The notes beneath the pieces are model-generated. The model did not search any database and was not told the DNA's origin. It saw only the letters and a list, made by a program, of their open reading frames with translations. Position numbers and translations under genes: made by a program. Positions 1 to 9,872 of a stretch of DNA of 64,000 nt are shown in pieces. This stretch comes from Dethiobacter sp. (GTDB taxonomy: Bacteria; Bacillota; Dethiobacteria; Dethiobacterales; Dethiobacteraceae), in assembly GCA_018333635.1 (NCBI GenBank), contig JAGXTL010000015.1, positions 1 to 64,000 of the forward strand, given 5' to 3'. Position 1 is the stretch's first letter. Each line of letters starts with the position of its first letter.

Positions 1-19
1 ATTTCTACAGAGGTATGCA

Positions 20-61
20 ACCACCCCGCCCTTGCGGGCACCCCTCCACGGGAGGGGAATT
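20..61 (+). repeat. Family A double-hairpin repeat, copy A1
   Basis: The element reads ACCACCCC, then a small hairpin GCCC-ttgc-GGGC, then CCCCTCC..GGAGGGG, ending in AATT. Eight more copies occur in the window. This one ends in the AATTTTTG tail also seen at 44521 and 53028. If it belongs to an inverted pair, its partner lies left of the window. Confidence 0.85.
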
Positions 62-105
62 TTTGAAGAGAGAGGGGATTTGTTAGCAAAGGGAAATTGA
101 TTGTT

Positions 106-561
106 AATTCCCCTCCCTTGGAGGGGTAGTGCGAAGCGCCGGGGTGGTCATTCCAAAGCGGGACAGCTTTTTAGCATCTCCATTACACCATCTAGATTGT
201 TTAAGATGTCCTTCGCTTGGATGTGAATGACAATCAGACCCAGTCCGGACAGAAAAGAATCGCGCAGTGCGTCGTATTCAACTTTATCATTATGGGTGCT
301 GCCGTCAATTTCTAAAACAACGTTACGATTTGTGCAAAAAAAGTCCACAATAAAATCACCAATAACTTTCTGTCTGTCAAAATCAAAGCCCCTGAACTTA
401 CGGTTTTTCAATTGATTCCAGAGTAGAACCTCAGAGAGATTTCCAGCTTTACGCAGCTCTTGTGCCCTGTAACGCAGTTTGGGATTATAGGGCAAAGATA
501 AATAAGCTTTGGAATTACGACCACCCCGCCCTGACGGGCACCCCTCCAAAGGAGGGGAATT
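106..561. mobile_element. Candidate DUF559 cassette bounded by inverted family A repeats
   Basis: A 456-bp segment begins with AATTCCCCTCC (106) and ends with GGAGGGGAATT (561). Each end carries a full family A repeat: 106-148 is the GGCGC-type copy read toward the inside and 520-561 is the GCCC-type copy inverted. The GGTGGT/ACCACC ends face inward and the space between them is filled by a DUF559-family gene. The octamer ATTGATTG occurs at 96-103 and 559-566. This could be a footprint of insertion, but the right copy overlaps the repeat, so it is not a clean target-site duplication. That the segment is mobile is inference. Confidence 0.5.
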
Positions 562-585
562 GATTGAGGATTTATCATATTCCAC
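148..585 (-). CDS. DUF559-family endonuclease-like protein
   Basis: A 145-residue protein of the DUF559 family, which is related to Vsr-type and other PD-(D/E)XK nucleases. The core is visible: VIGDFIVDFFC (D77, D81), VVLEIDGSTH (E92, D94, H98) and a final helix of the DxxxxxLDGVMEML type. The start is GTG at 585 with GGAGGGG six bases upstream. Residues 9-22 (NSPPLEGCPSGRGG) are encoded by repeat copy A3, so the repeat is translated in frame. The stop codon at 148-150 touches repeat A2. No ATG lies between the repeat and the fold. A possible coupled 23-codon ORF (586-657, MQSNIQVIL..) ends directly before the GTG. The family's biological role is unknown. Association with repeats of this kind is something I recall from other genomes but cannot check here. 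Confidence 0.75.
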   Translation of the reverse strand: MEYDKSSINSPPLEGCPSGRGGRNSKAYLSLPYNPKLRYRAQELRKAGNLSEVLLWNQLKNRKFRGFDFDRQKVIGDFIVDFFCTNRNVVLEIDGSTHNDKVEYDALRDSFLSGLGLIVIHIQAKDILNNLDGVMEMLKSCPALE

Positions 586-840
586 TTACTGCCCCTCCAA
601 TTCCTCTTTCAATTTCCTCAACTCTCCGTTAAGTATAACTTGTATGTTGGACTGCATTTCACGGCAGACTTAGTTCTCTACTGCTTAAATTTATTCCAGA
701 TGCCAACTGCAAATCCTTTTTTTAACACGAAAAAACGACATAGCCGCTATAAACGACTATGCCGAAATTTTCAGAGATTATAAATCCCTATTTGACCGCC
801 CCAAACGAGGCTTTTTTTTGCTTTAATCTGAGTTGTCTGC
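586..840. other. Intergenic stretch between the DUF559 gene and groEL
   Basis: Apart from the 23-codon ORF on the minus strand (586-657) and the groEL terminator, no gene is recognisable. The A-tract-rich segment 780-830 has no clear hairpin. Confidence 0.5.
731..764 (-). terminator. Rho-independent terminator after groEL
   Basis: On the minus strand CGGCATAGTCG pairs with CGGCTATGTCG (11 bp with two G-T pairs) and is followed by TTTTTT. It lies about 77 bases after the groEL stop. Confidence 0.8.
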
Positions 841-2481
<1,641 letters not shown>

Positions 2482-2491
2482 TTAAGTACGG

Positions 2492-2779
2492 TTAGATCAA
2501 TTTAGCAAGAATGTCTTCCTGACGCATAATCAGGTATTCTTTGCCTTCCAGCTTAACTTCGGTGCCGGCATATTTGGAGAAAAGAATGCGATCGCCTACT
2601 TTTACATCCATTTCTACGCGGGTACCGTTTTCCAAAATACGGCCGTTTCCGGCTGCCATAACTTCGCCTTCTTGCGGCTTCTCTTTAGCCTTGTCAGGCA
2701 AAACAATGCCGCTGGCAGTTTGTTTTTCAGCCTCCAACACTTTAATCACAACACGGTCTGATAATGGTTTAATGTTCAT
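2492..2779 (-). CDS. groES: Co-chaperonin GroES (10 kDa)
   Basis: A 95-residue co-chaperonin that caps the GroEL ring. The start [13 protein letters not shown] and the mobile-loop region ([20 protein letters not shown]) match the family, and length is normal. It is the first gene of groES-groEL. An AAGGAGG ribosome-binding site lies just upstream, in the leader immediately downstream of the CIRCE operator. Confidence 0.98.
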   Translation of the reverse strand: MNIKPLSDRVVIKVLEAEKQTASGIVLPDKAKEKPQEGEVMAAGNGRILENGTRVEMDVKVGDRILFSKYAGTEVKLEGKEYLIMRQEDILAKLI

Positions 2780-2814
2780 GGATTGACCTCCTTTTTAAAA
2801 TTGATCTTTTCCTT

Positions 2815-2841
2815 TTAGCACTCACCTCTTGCGAGTGCTAA
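2815..2841 (-). promoter_or_regulatory. CIRCE operator (HrcA site)
   Basis: TTAGCACTC-N9-GAGTGCTAA is a perfect 9-9-9 CIRCE inverted repeat in the leader of groES. It is the known binding site of the heat-shock repressor HrcA. hrcA is not in this window. Confidence 0.97.
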
Positions 2842-2855
2842 TTGCCACATCAACA

Positions 2856-2884
2856 ACTATATACGAAAACAGAAAATGATGCAA
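2856..2884 (-). promoter_or_regulatory. groES-groEL promoter
   Basis: On the minus strand TTGCAT (2884-2879), a 17-bp spacer and TATAGT (2861-2856). Transcription would begin near 2849, directly in front of CIRCE. Confidence 0.7.
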
Positions 2885-3012
2885 CTATGATGCCGGGAAT
2901 TATTTTGCAAATAATTACATTTATCCTTAATTAACTCAATATATCGCTTTTTTCCTTCTTCTCTCTAATTTTTCCTTTTCAACAGAAAATAGTATGCTCC
3001 CCTGACAAGATC

Positions 3013-3528
3013 TTATGCATCATTATTACGCAAATTTGCACACTCGCCGCTCTGTCCGCAAAGCACATCAAGCGCATGAGGGATGGCAGGCAGGACTACG
3101 CCCAGGTTTTCCCGTACTGCCCGGGGACTGCCTGGTAAGTTTACAATTAAAGTTCCGTTCCTAATTCCGCAGACGGCGCGGGAAAGCATGGCATGCGGTG
3201 TTTTTTGCAAGCCGAAGGCTCTCATTGCTTCCGCCATACCGGGAACCTGTTTTTCTATCACAGCCAAAGTGGCATCAGGCGTGTTGTCTCGCGGACTTAA
3301 CCCTGTTCCGCCTGTAGTCAGCACCAGGTGAAGCTGAGGCTCATCAGTGTACGACAACAATTTGTCACGCAAGACAGTAAACTCATCCGGCACCACCTCA
3401 TAAATGGCCACCCTGCCACCGGCGGCTTCCACCATTTCTCTAATCACAAGTCCGCTTTCATCCTGGCGTTCACCTCTGGCGCCTTTATCACTGGCAGTTA
3501 AAATAGCTACTCGAAATGACTGCATCAT
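3013..3528 (-). CDS. mog: MogA/MoaB-type molybdopterin adenylyltransferase
   Basis: A 171-residue protein of the MoaB/Mog family, which adenylylates molybdopterin before metal insertion. The motif TTGGTGLSPRDNTPDAT and the segment IVNLPGSPRAVREN are diagnostic. Three in-frame starts (TTG 3531, ATG 3528, ATG 3525) follow the upstream stop. AAGGAGAG at 3541-3534 favours one of the two ATGs. It is the last gene of a molybdenum-cofactor unit with two moeA genes. MoaB and Mog cannot be told apart firmly from sequence. Confidence 0.88.
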   Translation of the reverse strand: MMQSFRVAILTASDKGARGERQDESGLVIREMVEAAGGRVAIYEVVPDEFTVLRDKLLSYTDEPQLHLVLTTGGTGLSPRDNTPDATLAVIEKQVPGMAEAMRAFGLQKTPHAMLSRAVCGIRNGTLIVNLPGSPRAVRENLGVVLPAIPHALDVLCGQSGECANLRNNDA

Positions 3529-3531
3529 CAA

Positions 3532-5445
3532 TCACTCTCCTTGCCAGACAATTTCGCCTGTTATTTCAGTGTGATAGCCTCCAAGTTCTTTTACTGCCTG
3601 CTTAAATTGTGCAGAGCGGATCAGCTCCAGCAGTTTTTGCATGTTGTAATCAGTATAAAATTTGACGGGTATAGCTAAATCATAGCGTTCTTTGGCGAGC
3701 GGGATAAAATCAAGCCCCAGTGCCTGCGCCGCTGCAAAAACGCCAAGAGCAACATCGGCTGAACCGGCTGAAACTGCCGCCGCTACCGCCAAGTGAGTAT
3801 ATTCTTCTCGGTGATAGCCGTTGATAGCTTCCGGAAGAATGCCGTCTTTTCTCATGAGAGCGTCTAATAGCATCCTCGTCCCGGCTCCGCGCTGACGATT
3901 AACAAAAGTTACATCACCTCTAGCCAAATCGGCAATCCGGCTGATTCCCCGCGGATTGCCTGGCCTGACCATTAAGCCCTGCTCCCGTTCCACAAGCGTT
4001 ACAAGTACCAGCGGAACATCAGGGAGAAACTGCTGCAAAAAAGGAATATTATACTGGCCCGTTTCTTCATGCAACAAATGGATGCCTGCCAAATGCGCCT
4101 CGCCGCGCCGCAAAGACATCATGCCTCCAGTGCTGCCTACATGGGCAGACGACAAGGAAAACCCCGGATGGTGCCGACTCAGCAGGTCGCCCAAGATATC
4201 CAATGTTAAATCATGACTGCCGCTGCAGACTATCGTTTGCTCGATATTTTGCAGCGGACGCAGAAGTTCCACAGCCACCGTCTCACCGGCCACAAGCCCT
4301 TCCTTTTGTTGAGGGATACGAACAAACCCATCGGCTTTCACCAAGGAGGTTACTACGCCGGCTCCTCTTGCCAGGGGGATAGCCACATACCGCTCCTCCA
4401 CACAACCTACTTTGACACGAATCCACTCCTCCGCAGACAATGGGGAAGTGACCTGTCGGGAAAGGGAGGCCTGGAGCAGGAGCCTTTTTGGTTCTTGCTG
4501 ACCCTGGAGAGCATAGAGCAGGGGTTTGAGAAAAAGCTCTAGCGAGACTACCGCCGAAACCGGATAGCCCGGCACGCCTATTACCGGCTTGCCTGCCACA
4601 ACGGCTAAGATAACCGGCTTGCCCGGGCGAACAGCCACCCCATGGATTAGCACTTCTCCAAGCTGCGCCAACACGTCGGCAGTATAATCCCAACGCCCAG
4701 CGGAAGAACCCGCATTAACCAGCACCACATCACTTAGCATAGACGCGTTGAACACAGCCTCTTTTAGCAGCTCAAAATCATCGCGCACAATCTCATGTTT
4801 AATAGCCTCACCCCCCCATTCTGCCACTAAGGCAGAGAAGATGACGGAATTATATTCGATGATCTGGCCTGGATTAGGTTTTGTGCCGGCAGCAATTAAC
4901 TCGCTCCCGGTGGGGATAATAGTCACTTTGGGCTTCTGCCGTACTGCTACGCCTGTTTGCCCTCCGGCCAGCAGTGCGCCCGCGTCCACAGCGCCCAGGC
5001 GGTGACCGGACGGCAGCAACATTTCCGTGGCCACAATATCTTCGCCAATAGGGCGGACATGCTGCCAGGGAGCGACCGCCGCCACAATTTCAATTACTTC
5101 ACCTTGCTCGAAAATGTCCTCCGCCATAATTACCGCGTCACAGCCGGCGGGGAGCGCATTGCCTGTATCCACCGGAAAAGCCTCTCTCCCCAGATGCAAC
5201 CGCCTTGGAAAAGACTCGCTCGCTCCCTCCGTATCCGCCGCCCGCACAGCCACTCCGTCCATTGCCGCAGCATGGAAATGGGGCGAAGACATTTTAGCAA
5301 AGACGGCTTTCGCCGTCACTCTCCCCACTGCTGCCGCAACCGGTAGCATCTCTTCTCCTGTCAGGCCCCACTGGCGCTCAAGGAAAAGCTTCCTAGCGTC
5401 AGCGACAGGCGTATTATGTAAATAGCGTCTCCGTTTTTCTAACAA
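3532..5445 (-). CDS. MoeA molybdotransferase fused to a substrate-binding-like domain
   Basis: A 637-residue two-part protein. Residues 1 to about 405 are a full MoeA (AAMDGVAVRAADT, MAEDIFEQGEVIEI, VNAGSSAGRWDYTADVL, GVPGYPVSAVV), the enzyme that inserts molybdate into adenylylated molybdopterin. Residues from about 410 to the end form a periplasmic-binding-protein-like domain (VCSGSHDLTLDILGDLL, RQRGAGTRMLLDALM, ALGVFAAAQALGLDFIPLA). It has no signal peptide, so it should act in the cytoplasm. This architecture is known from Clostridia, and a role in ligand sensing is only inference. The start is a TTG at 5445 with GAGGTG seven bases upstream. A second stand-alone moeA lies 18 bases upstream. 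Confidence 0.92.
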   Translation of the reverse strand: MLEKRRRYLHNTPVADARKLFLERQWGLTGEEMLPVAAAVGRVTAKAVFAKMSSPHFHAAAMDGVAVRAADTEGASESFPRRLHLGREAFPVDTGNALPAGCDAVIMAEDIFEQGEVIEIVAAVAPWQHVRPIGEDIVATEMLLPSGHRLGAVDAGALLAGGQTGVAVRQKPKVTIIPTGSELIAAGTKPNPGQIIEYNSVIFSALVAEWGGEAIKHEIVRDDFELLKEAVFNASMLSDVVLVNAGSSAGRWDYTADVLAQLGEVLIHGVAVRPGKPVILAVVAGKPVIGVPGYPVSAVVSLELFLKPLLYALQGQQEPKRLLLQASLSRQVTSPLSAEEWIRVKVGCVEERYVAIPLARGAGVVTSLVKADGFVRIPQQKEGLVAGETVAVELLRPLQNIEQTIVCSGSHDLTLDILGDLLSRHHPGFSLSSAHVGSTGGMMSLRRGEAHLAGIHLLHEETGQYNIPFLQQFLPDVPLVLVTLVEREQGLMVRPGNPRGISRIADLARGDVTFVNRQRGAGTRMLLDALMRKDGILPEAINGYHREEYTHLAVAAAVSAGSADVALGVFAAAQALGLDFIPLAKERYDLAIPVKFYTDYNMQKLLELIRSAQFKQAVKELGGYHTEITGEIVWQGE

Positions 5446-5463
5446 AGAAGTTCACCTCAGCAA

Positions 5464-6678
5464 TCAGATTAACAATACTTCCACCGACTCGCCGGCTTCC
5501 ACCCCTTCACGATTTTGCGGAATGCGGAGCAAAGCATTTCCCCGCACCACGGTAGAAATCAGGTTCGCCTGCCCCAAAATAGGACGCGCCCAAAGCTCGT
5601 CGCCTTCGGCATACAACCAGGCACGAATATAATCCTCCCGGCCGCTGGCAGACGACAGATTCCGTTCTACTTTAGCACGCAGCAGTGGCAGCAGTGTGAT
5701 TGCCCCCTGCATTTGCCTTAGCAAAGGACGCACAAAAAGTAAAAATCCAACCATGGCAGACGTAGGATTGCCCGATAAGCCAAAATAAGGCTTTCCGTTA
5801 ACCACACCAAAAATGAGCGGCTTCCCCGGACGCATCGAAACGCCATGGAAAAGCACCCCCGGTTTCCCCAGTTCATCAATGCATGCTGCCGTATAATCAC
5901 GCGCCCCGGCGGAACTGCCTCCGGAAAGGATAATACAATCATAAGCAGCAGTTCTCTGCAAAGCAGCCCTCAAAGCGTCTTTACTGTCCGGAATAATGCC
6001 GTGACGGTCTGCAACCGCCCCACAGCTTTCTACCCAGGAAGAAAGCATGAATGAATTAATGTCACGAATTTGACCAGCTTTTGGCACCGCATCCGGCATT
6101 ACCAGTTCGTCCCCGGTTGAAATAATAGCCACCCGCGGTCTCTTAGCCACTGTGACCAACGTCTGTCCAAGCGCTGCCAAGACGCCGATATCCTGAGGCC
6201 TGAGCACATGTCCCGGAAATAAGATACCCTCACCGGCGCGGAGATCTTCACCCCTGACAATGATATTCTCGCCTGGTGCCACAGCCCTGTTTAGCGCCAT
6301 GATATTGCCACCGAGCATTTCCGTATGCTCAACCATTACCACCGCATCACTCTCTGTCGGCAGCATCCCGCCGGTGGAAATGCGCAGTGCCTCTCCGGGT
6401 GCAAGCGCTGTTTCCGGCTCCCGGCCCATTAAAATTTCTCCTCTTACATCGAAAAGCGCCGGCATAGCTTCCGACGCCCCGTAAGTATCCTGTGCTATGA
6501 CTGCAAAACCGTCCATGGTTGAACGGGCAAACGACGGCAAATCTTCCTCTGCCGCTACAGGTTGAGCCAACGTGCGCCCCGTCGCGGCCGCAAGCAAAAC
6601 GGGCTCTTGCTCTGTCCTAGCTTGCACAGCAGCCAAAATTTTTTCTTTCGCCTCAGCCACACTTAGCACTGTCAGCAT
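5464..6678 (-). CDS. moeA: Molybdopterin molybdotransferase MoeA
   Basis: A 404-residue MoeA of normal length without extra domains. Motifs include STMDGFAVIAQDT, VEHTEML, ISTGDELV, LSGGSSAGARDYTAA, RPGKPL and GLSGNPTSAMVGF. It catalyses molybdate insertion to give active cofactor. The ribosome-binding site TAGGAGAA overlaps the stop of the upstream 57-residue ORF, suggesting coupling. Two MoeA paralogues side by side may serve molybdenum and tungsten enzymes separately, as proposed for other anaerobes. Nothing in the sequence decides that. Confidence 0.95.
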   Translation of the reverse strand: MLTVLSVAEAKEKILAAVQARTEQEPVLLAAATGRTLAQPVAAEEDLPSFARSTMDGFAVIAQDTYGASEAMPALFDVRGEILMGREPETALAPGEALRISTGGMLPTESDAVVMVEHTEMLGGNIMALNRAVAPGENIIVRGEDLRAGEGILFPGHVLRPQDIGVLAALGQTLVTVAKRPRVAIISTGDELVMPDAVPKAGQIRDINSFMLSSWVESCGAVADRHGIIPDSKDALRAALQRTAAYDCIILSGGSSAGARDYTAACIDELGKPGVLFHGVSMRPGKPLIFGVVNGKPYFGLSGNPTSAMVGFLLFVRPLLRQMQGAITLLPLLRAKVERNLSSASGREDYIRAWLYAEGDELWARPILGQANLISTVVRGNALLRIPQNREGVEAGESVEVLLI

Positions 6679-6687
6679 TTCGTTCTC

Positions 6688-6861
6688 CTAGAAGCAGCCT
6701 AGTTGGCAGCCTGTTATTTTTATCTTTTCTTCCTCACAGATCTGACCGATCTGCCAAAGCTTAACGCCGTGTGCCGCTGCCAGCCGGTATGCTTTCTCAC
6801 AATAAAGTTTGCCGTCTTGCAGATTTTCCCGAATAATAGCGGCCAAAACTTCCCTTTCCAT
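6688..6861 (-). CDS. Conserved-looking 57-residue protein preceding moeA
   Basis: The ORF starts at ATG 6861 with GAGGTGAG upstream and encodes MEREVLAAIIRENLQDG.. to ..KIKITGCQLGCF, with the stop inside the moeA ribosome-binding site. It is helical and mostly charged. Its middle (YRLAAAHGVKLWQIGQIC) resembles a small helix-turn-helix, and the tail ITGCQLGCF carries two cysteines. I recall similar small proteins ending in CQLGCF in other Clostridia but know no function. Position and coupling suggest a role with the molybdenum-cofactor genes, possibly regulatory. The 5' region has an inverted repeat (6877-6911). Confidence 0.65.
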   Translation of the reverse strand: MEREVLAAIIRENLQDGKLYCEKAYRLAAAHGVKLWQIGQICEEEKIKITGCQLGCF

Positions 6862-6876
6862 TTCGCACTCACCTCG

Positions 6877-6911
6877 CTGTTATCTTACCACAGGGCATGC
6901 TAAAATAACAG
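6877..6911 (-). promoter_or_regulatory. Inverted repeat upstream of the moe operon
   Basis: CTGTTAT at 6877-6883 and ATAACAG at 6905-6911 form a 7-bp inverted repeat with a 21-bp spacer, directly in front of the first gene of the molybdopterin unit. It may be an operator. It does not match any molybdate-regulator site that I can name with confidence. Confidence 0.3.
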
Positions 6912-6935
6912 TGCAATTCCTTTTTCAGGAACAAA

Positions 6936-6970
6936 ACAGGCAAAGCACGCCTCATTAAACGGCGTGCTTA
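6936..6970 (-). terminator. Hairpin after ileS
   Basis: AAGCACGCC pairs with GGCGTGCTT around a 9-base loop. The following TGCCTGTTTTG is only weakly T-rich, so termination may be inefficient. Confidence 0.5.
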
Positions 6971-6998
6971 AGCAATTTGTTAAATTATTAAGCCACAA

Positions 6999-9770
6999 TT
7001 AAGCCACAATTTGGCTGCAGCGCGGGCAGATTGTGGGATGCTCTCTGTTTTCGCCCACCCCGGGATGAATCAGCCAGCAACGCCCGCATTTTCCACCGCT
7101 TGCTAGGCTAACCTTGAGTGCAAGCCCTTTTTCAGTCTGCAGAACACCCAGCGCGTTTGCCGGCTCATACAGTTTGCAAGCAGAAACCAAGAACAGTTCC
7201 GGCAAGCGCTCCCTAAACGGCGCAAGCGCTTCGTATGCCGCTTCATCAGGGTAAAGTTCAAGGGCTGCGCCAAGCGATGCGCCAATTAACTTCTCTTTAC
7301 GCGCTTCCTCCAGCTGACCTGTCACAACTTCCCTGTACTCCAGCAGCTTCTGCCAGCGAGCAGCCAGCAGATTATCTTTGTACTGCTCGGATACTTTAGG
7401 CCAATCCGCCAACTGCACCGACTCCTCCCTCTTGCCCGGGAGATATTCCCACACTTCTTCTGCCGAAAAAGTGAGCACCGGCGCGATCAGCTTAACAAGA
7501 ACCAGCAGAATTTCGTGCATTGCCGTCTGTGCGGAGCGGCGGGCCAAAGAAGCAGGCGGCGAAGTATATAACCTGTCTTTCAAAACATCCAGATAAAAGT
7601 TAGACATTTCCAGCACGCAGAAATTGTGGATCGTATGGAATACCACGTGCAGGTCGAACTCAGCATAAGCCCGGCTGACTTTCTCCACTAACAGCTGCAG
7701 ACGATGCAGAGCATAACGATCAAGCTCATCCAGCTCGCTGTAAGGTGTTTTGTCTGTTTCCGGATTAAAATCATAACAGTTCCCTAAAAGATAACGGATG
7801 GTATTGCGAATTTTACGATAAACTTCCACCAGTTGTTTCAAAATATCATGGGAGACCCGCACATCGCTCTTGAAGTCCGAAGAAGAAACCCAGAGCCGCA
7901 AGATATCGGCTCCATACTGCTTAATAATCTGTTCGGGGGCAATAACATTACCCAAAGACTTGGACATTTTTTTGCCTTCACCATCGACCACCCACCCGTG
8001 GGTCAGTGTGGCTTTGTAGGGCGCGCGACCACGGGTAGCCACAGAGGTAAGCAGCGAAGACTGGAACCAGCCGCGATACTGGTCCGACCCTTCCAGATAC
8101 AGGTCGGCCGGAGACCTCAGCTCCGGGTGAGTTTCCAACACGGCAGCATGGGTGGAACCGGAATCAAACCAGACGTCCATAATATCAGTTTCCTTGCGAA
8201 ATTCAGCGTGACTGCAGCCGGGACATAATGTTCCCTGCGGCAGGATTTCTGACGCATCACGAATAAACCAAGCGTCTGAGCCCTCTTTGCCAAACAACTC
8301 TGCCACTGCCCGCACAGTGTCTTCATTGATAAGTTCCTGGTTGCAGGCGGTGCAGTAAAAGATGGGGATAGGCACACCCCAGACACGCTGGCGTGAAATG
8401 CACCAATCATGGCGATCCACAATCATATTGTTAATCCGTTCCTGCCCCCAGGCCGGGATCCACTGCACCTCTTTGATGGCAGCCAGCGCCGCTTGGCGAA
8501 ATCCTTCCACCGAGGCAAACCACTGTTCAGTAGCCCGAAAGAGTACCGGCTCTTTGCAGCGCCAGCAATGGGGATAAGGATGCTTAATAAAGGAAAGCTG
8601 CAACAGAGCGCCTGCGTCTTTTAACGCTTGCGTAACCTGTTTATTGCCTTCCTGATAATGCAGTCCCGCAAAAGGGCCGGCATCTCCGGTGAAGCAGCCG
8701 GCATGGTCCAAGGGAGCGAGAATATCCAACCCATACTTGAGGCCGACCTCGTAATCATCCTGACCATGACCCGGGGCTGTATGTACACAGCCGGTGCCGG
8801 CCTCAAGCGTCACATGCCTGCCTAGCACCACCGGCGACATCCGCTCATAAAGCGGGTGCCGGCAAAGAATCCCTTCTAAATCCGCTCCTTTGAATTTGCC
8901 TGACACCTTGTAGCCCGTAATCTGCAGAGTCTCAATCACGCTGCCGAGCAGCTCCTCCGCTAATATCAAGTCGCCGTGCTCGGGCGTACTTACGCGAAGA
9001 TAGCTATACTCAGGGTGAAGACAAATAGCCAGATTGGCAGGAATCGTCCAAGGGGTTGTTGTCCAAATCACAAAATAGACGTCTGCCGCCTGCTCCAGCT
9101 TTCCTTTAGCATCCGCCACTTGGAAACGGACGAAGATAGAGGGCGACCTGTGCTCATTATATTCGATTTCTGCTTCCGCCAACGCAGTTTCACACTGCGG
9201 ACACCAGTGAACCGGTTTTAAGCCTTTGTAGATATAGCCTTTTTGTGCCATTTCGCCAAAGACCATGATCTGTCTGGCCTCAAATTCCGGTTTTAACGTC
9301 ACATAAGGGTTGTCCCAGTCTCCCCGCACCCCAAGCCGCTTGAACTGCTCTCTCTGCACATCAAGAAAGCGCAGCGCAAAATCGCGGCAATGGCGGCGAA
9401 ACTCCACCGGAGTAACTTCGCTGCGCTTGATTTTGCCCGCCTTTACCACCTGATGCTCAATAGGCAGGCCGTGCGTGTCCCAGCCGGGAACATAGGGCGC
9501 ATCAAAACCAAGCATACTTCTGTGTTTAACAATAATATCTTTCAGAACTTTATTCATGGCCGTTCCCATGTGAATATCTCCGTTGGCATACGGCGGCCCG
9601 TCATGCAAAATGTATTTAGGCTGCCCTTGTCTCTTTTCCTGCACTTTTCGATAGATGTCTAGTGCTTGCCATTTCGCCAAAAGATCCGGCTCACGCTGAG
9701 GCAACCCGGCCCGCATCGGAAATTCTGTTTGCGGCAAATTTAGCGTCCCGGCATAATCTTTTTCCACCAT
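6999..9770 (-). CDS. ileS: Isoleucyl-tRNA synthetase
   Basis: A 923-residue class I synthetase that charges tRNA-Ile. The HIGH-type motif is HDGPPYANGDIHMG (residues 56-69) and the KMSKS loop is at 601-605. An editing domain follows the WTTTPWTIPANLAI segment. The C-terminus has a four-cysteine zinc site (CGRCW and CPRCS), as in the bacterial, mupirocin-sensitive type. The stop is followed by an 11-bp direct duplication of its own end (TTGTGGCTTAA). It follows divIVA, the usual Firmicute order, behind its own promoter at 9873-9902. Confidence 0.97.
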   Translation of the reverse strand: MVEKDYAGTLNLPQTEFPMRAGLPQREPDLLAKWQALDIYRKVQEKRQGQPKYILHDGPPYANGDIHMGTAMNKVLKDIIVKHRSMLGFDAPYVPGWDTHGLPIEHQVVKAGKIKRSEVTPVEFRRHCRDFALRFLDVQREQFKRLGVRGDWDNPYVTLKPEFEARQIMVFGEMAQKGYIYKGLKPVHWCPQCETALAEAEIEYNEHRSPSIFVRFQVADAKGKLEQAADVYFVIWTTTPWTIPANLAICLHPEYSYLRVSTPEHGDLILAEELLGSVIETLQITGYKVSGKFKGADLEGILCRHPLYERMSPVVLGRHVTLEAGTGCVHTAPGHGQDDYEVGLKYGLDILAPLDHAGCFTGDAGPFAGLHYQEGNKQVTQALKDAGALLQLSFIKHPYPHCWRCKEPVLFRATEQWFASVEGFRQAALAAIKEVQWIPAWGQERINNMIVDRHDWCISRQRVWGVPIPIFYCTACNQELINEDTVRAVAELFGKEGSDAWFIRDASEILPQGTLCPGCSHAEFRKETDIMDVWFDSGSTHAAVLETHPELRSPADLYLEGSDQYRGWFQSSLLTSVATRGRAPYKATLTHGWVVDGEGKKMSKSLGNVIAPEQIIKQYGADILRLWVSSSDFKSDVRVSHDILKQLVEVYRKIRNTIRYLLGNCYDFNPETDKTPYSELDELDRYALHRLQLLVEKVSRAYAEFDLHVVFHTIHNFCVLEMSNFYLDVLKDRLYTSPPASLARRSAQTAMHEILLVLVKLIAPVLTFSAEEVWEYLPGKREESVQLADWPKVSEQYKDNLLAARWQKLLEYREVVTGQLEEARKEKLIGASLGAALELYPDEAAYEALAPFRERLPELFLVSACKLYEPANALGVLQTEKGLALKVSLASGGKCGRCWLIHPGVGENREHPTICPRCSQIVA

Positions 9771-9803
9771 TTTGTCCCTCCGTCAATTGCATGGTGCATC
9801 TCT

Positions 9804-9836
9804 AAAAAAACACCCGTCCTATCGTGAGGACGAGCT
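9804..9836 (-). terminator. Terminator-like hairpin in the ileS leader
   Basis: On the minus strand CGTCCT-CACGAT-AGGACG, then GGTG and seven T. It lies about 30 bases after the predicted ileS transcription start and 34 bases before the ileS ATG, so it would attenuate ileS. It could also end read-through from divIVA. Confidence 0.6.
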
Positions 9837-9872
9837 TTTTGATCTGCGGCCGCTTCCTTAGATAACGGCTTC

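Noticed and set aside
20-61. The GGGGAGG/GGTGGT and CCCTCACCC repeats as a CRISPR array
   Set aside because: Copies are dispersed over 60 kb in both orientations, spacing is irregular, and there are no unique spacers of constant length or cas genes.
96-566. ATTGATTG on both sides of the DUF559 cassette as a proven target-site duplication
   Set aside because: The right copy overlaps the repeat border and the left copy is two bases away from it, so the pair is suggestive only.
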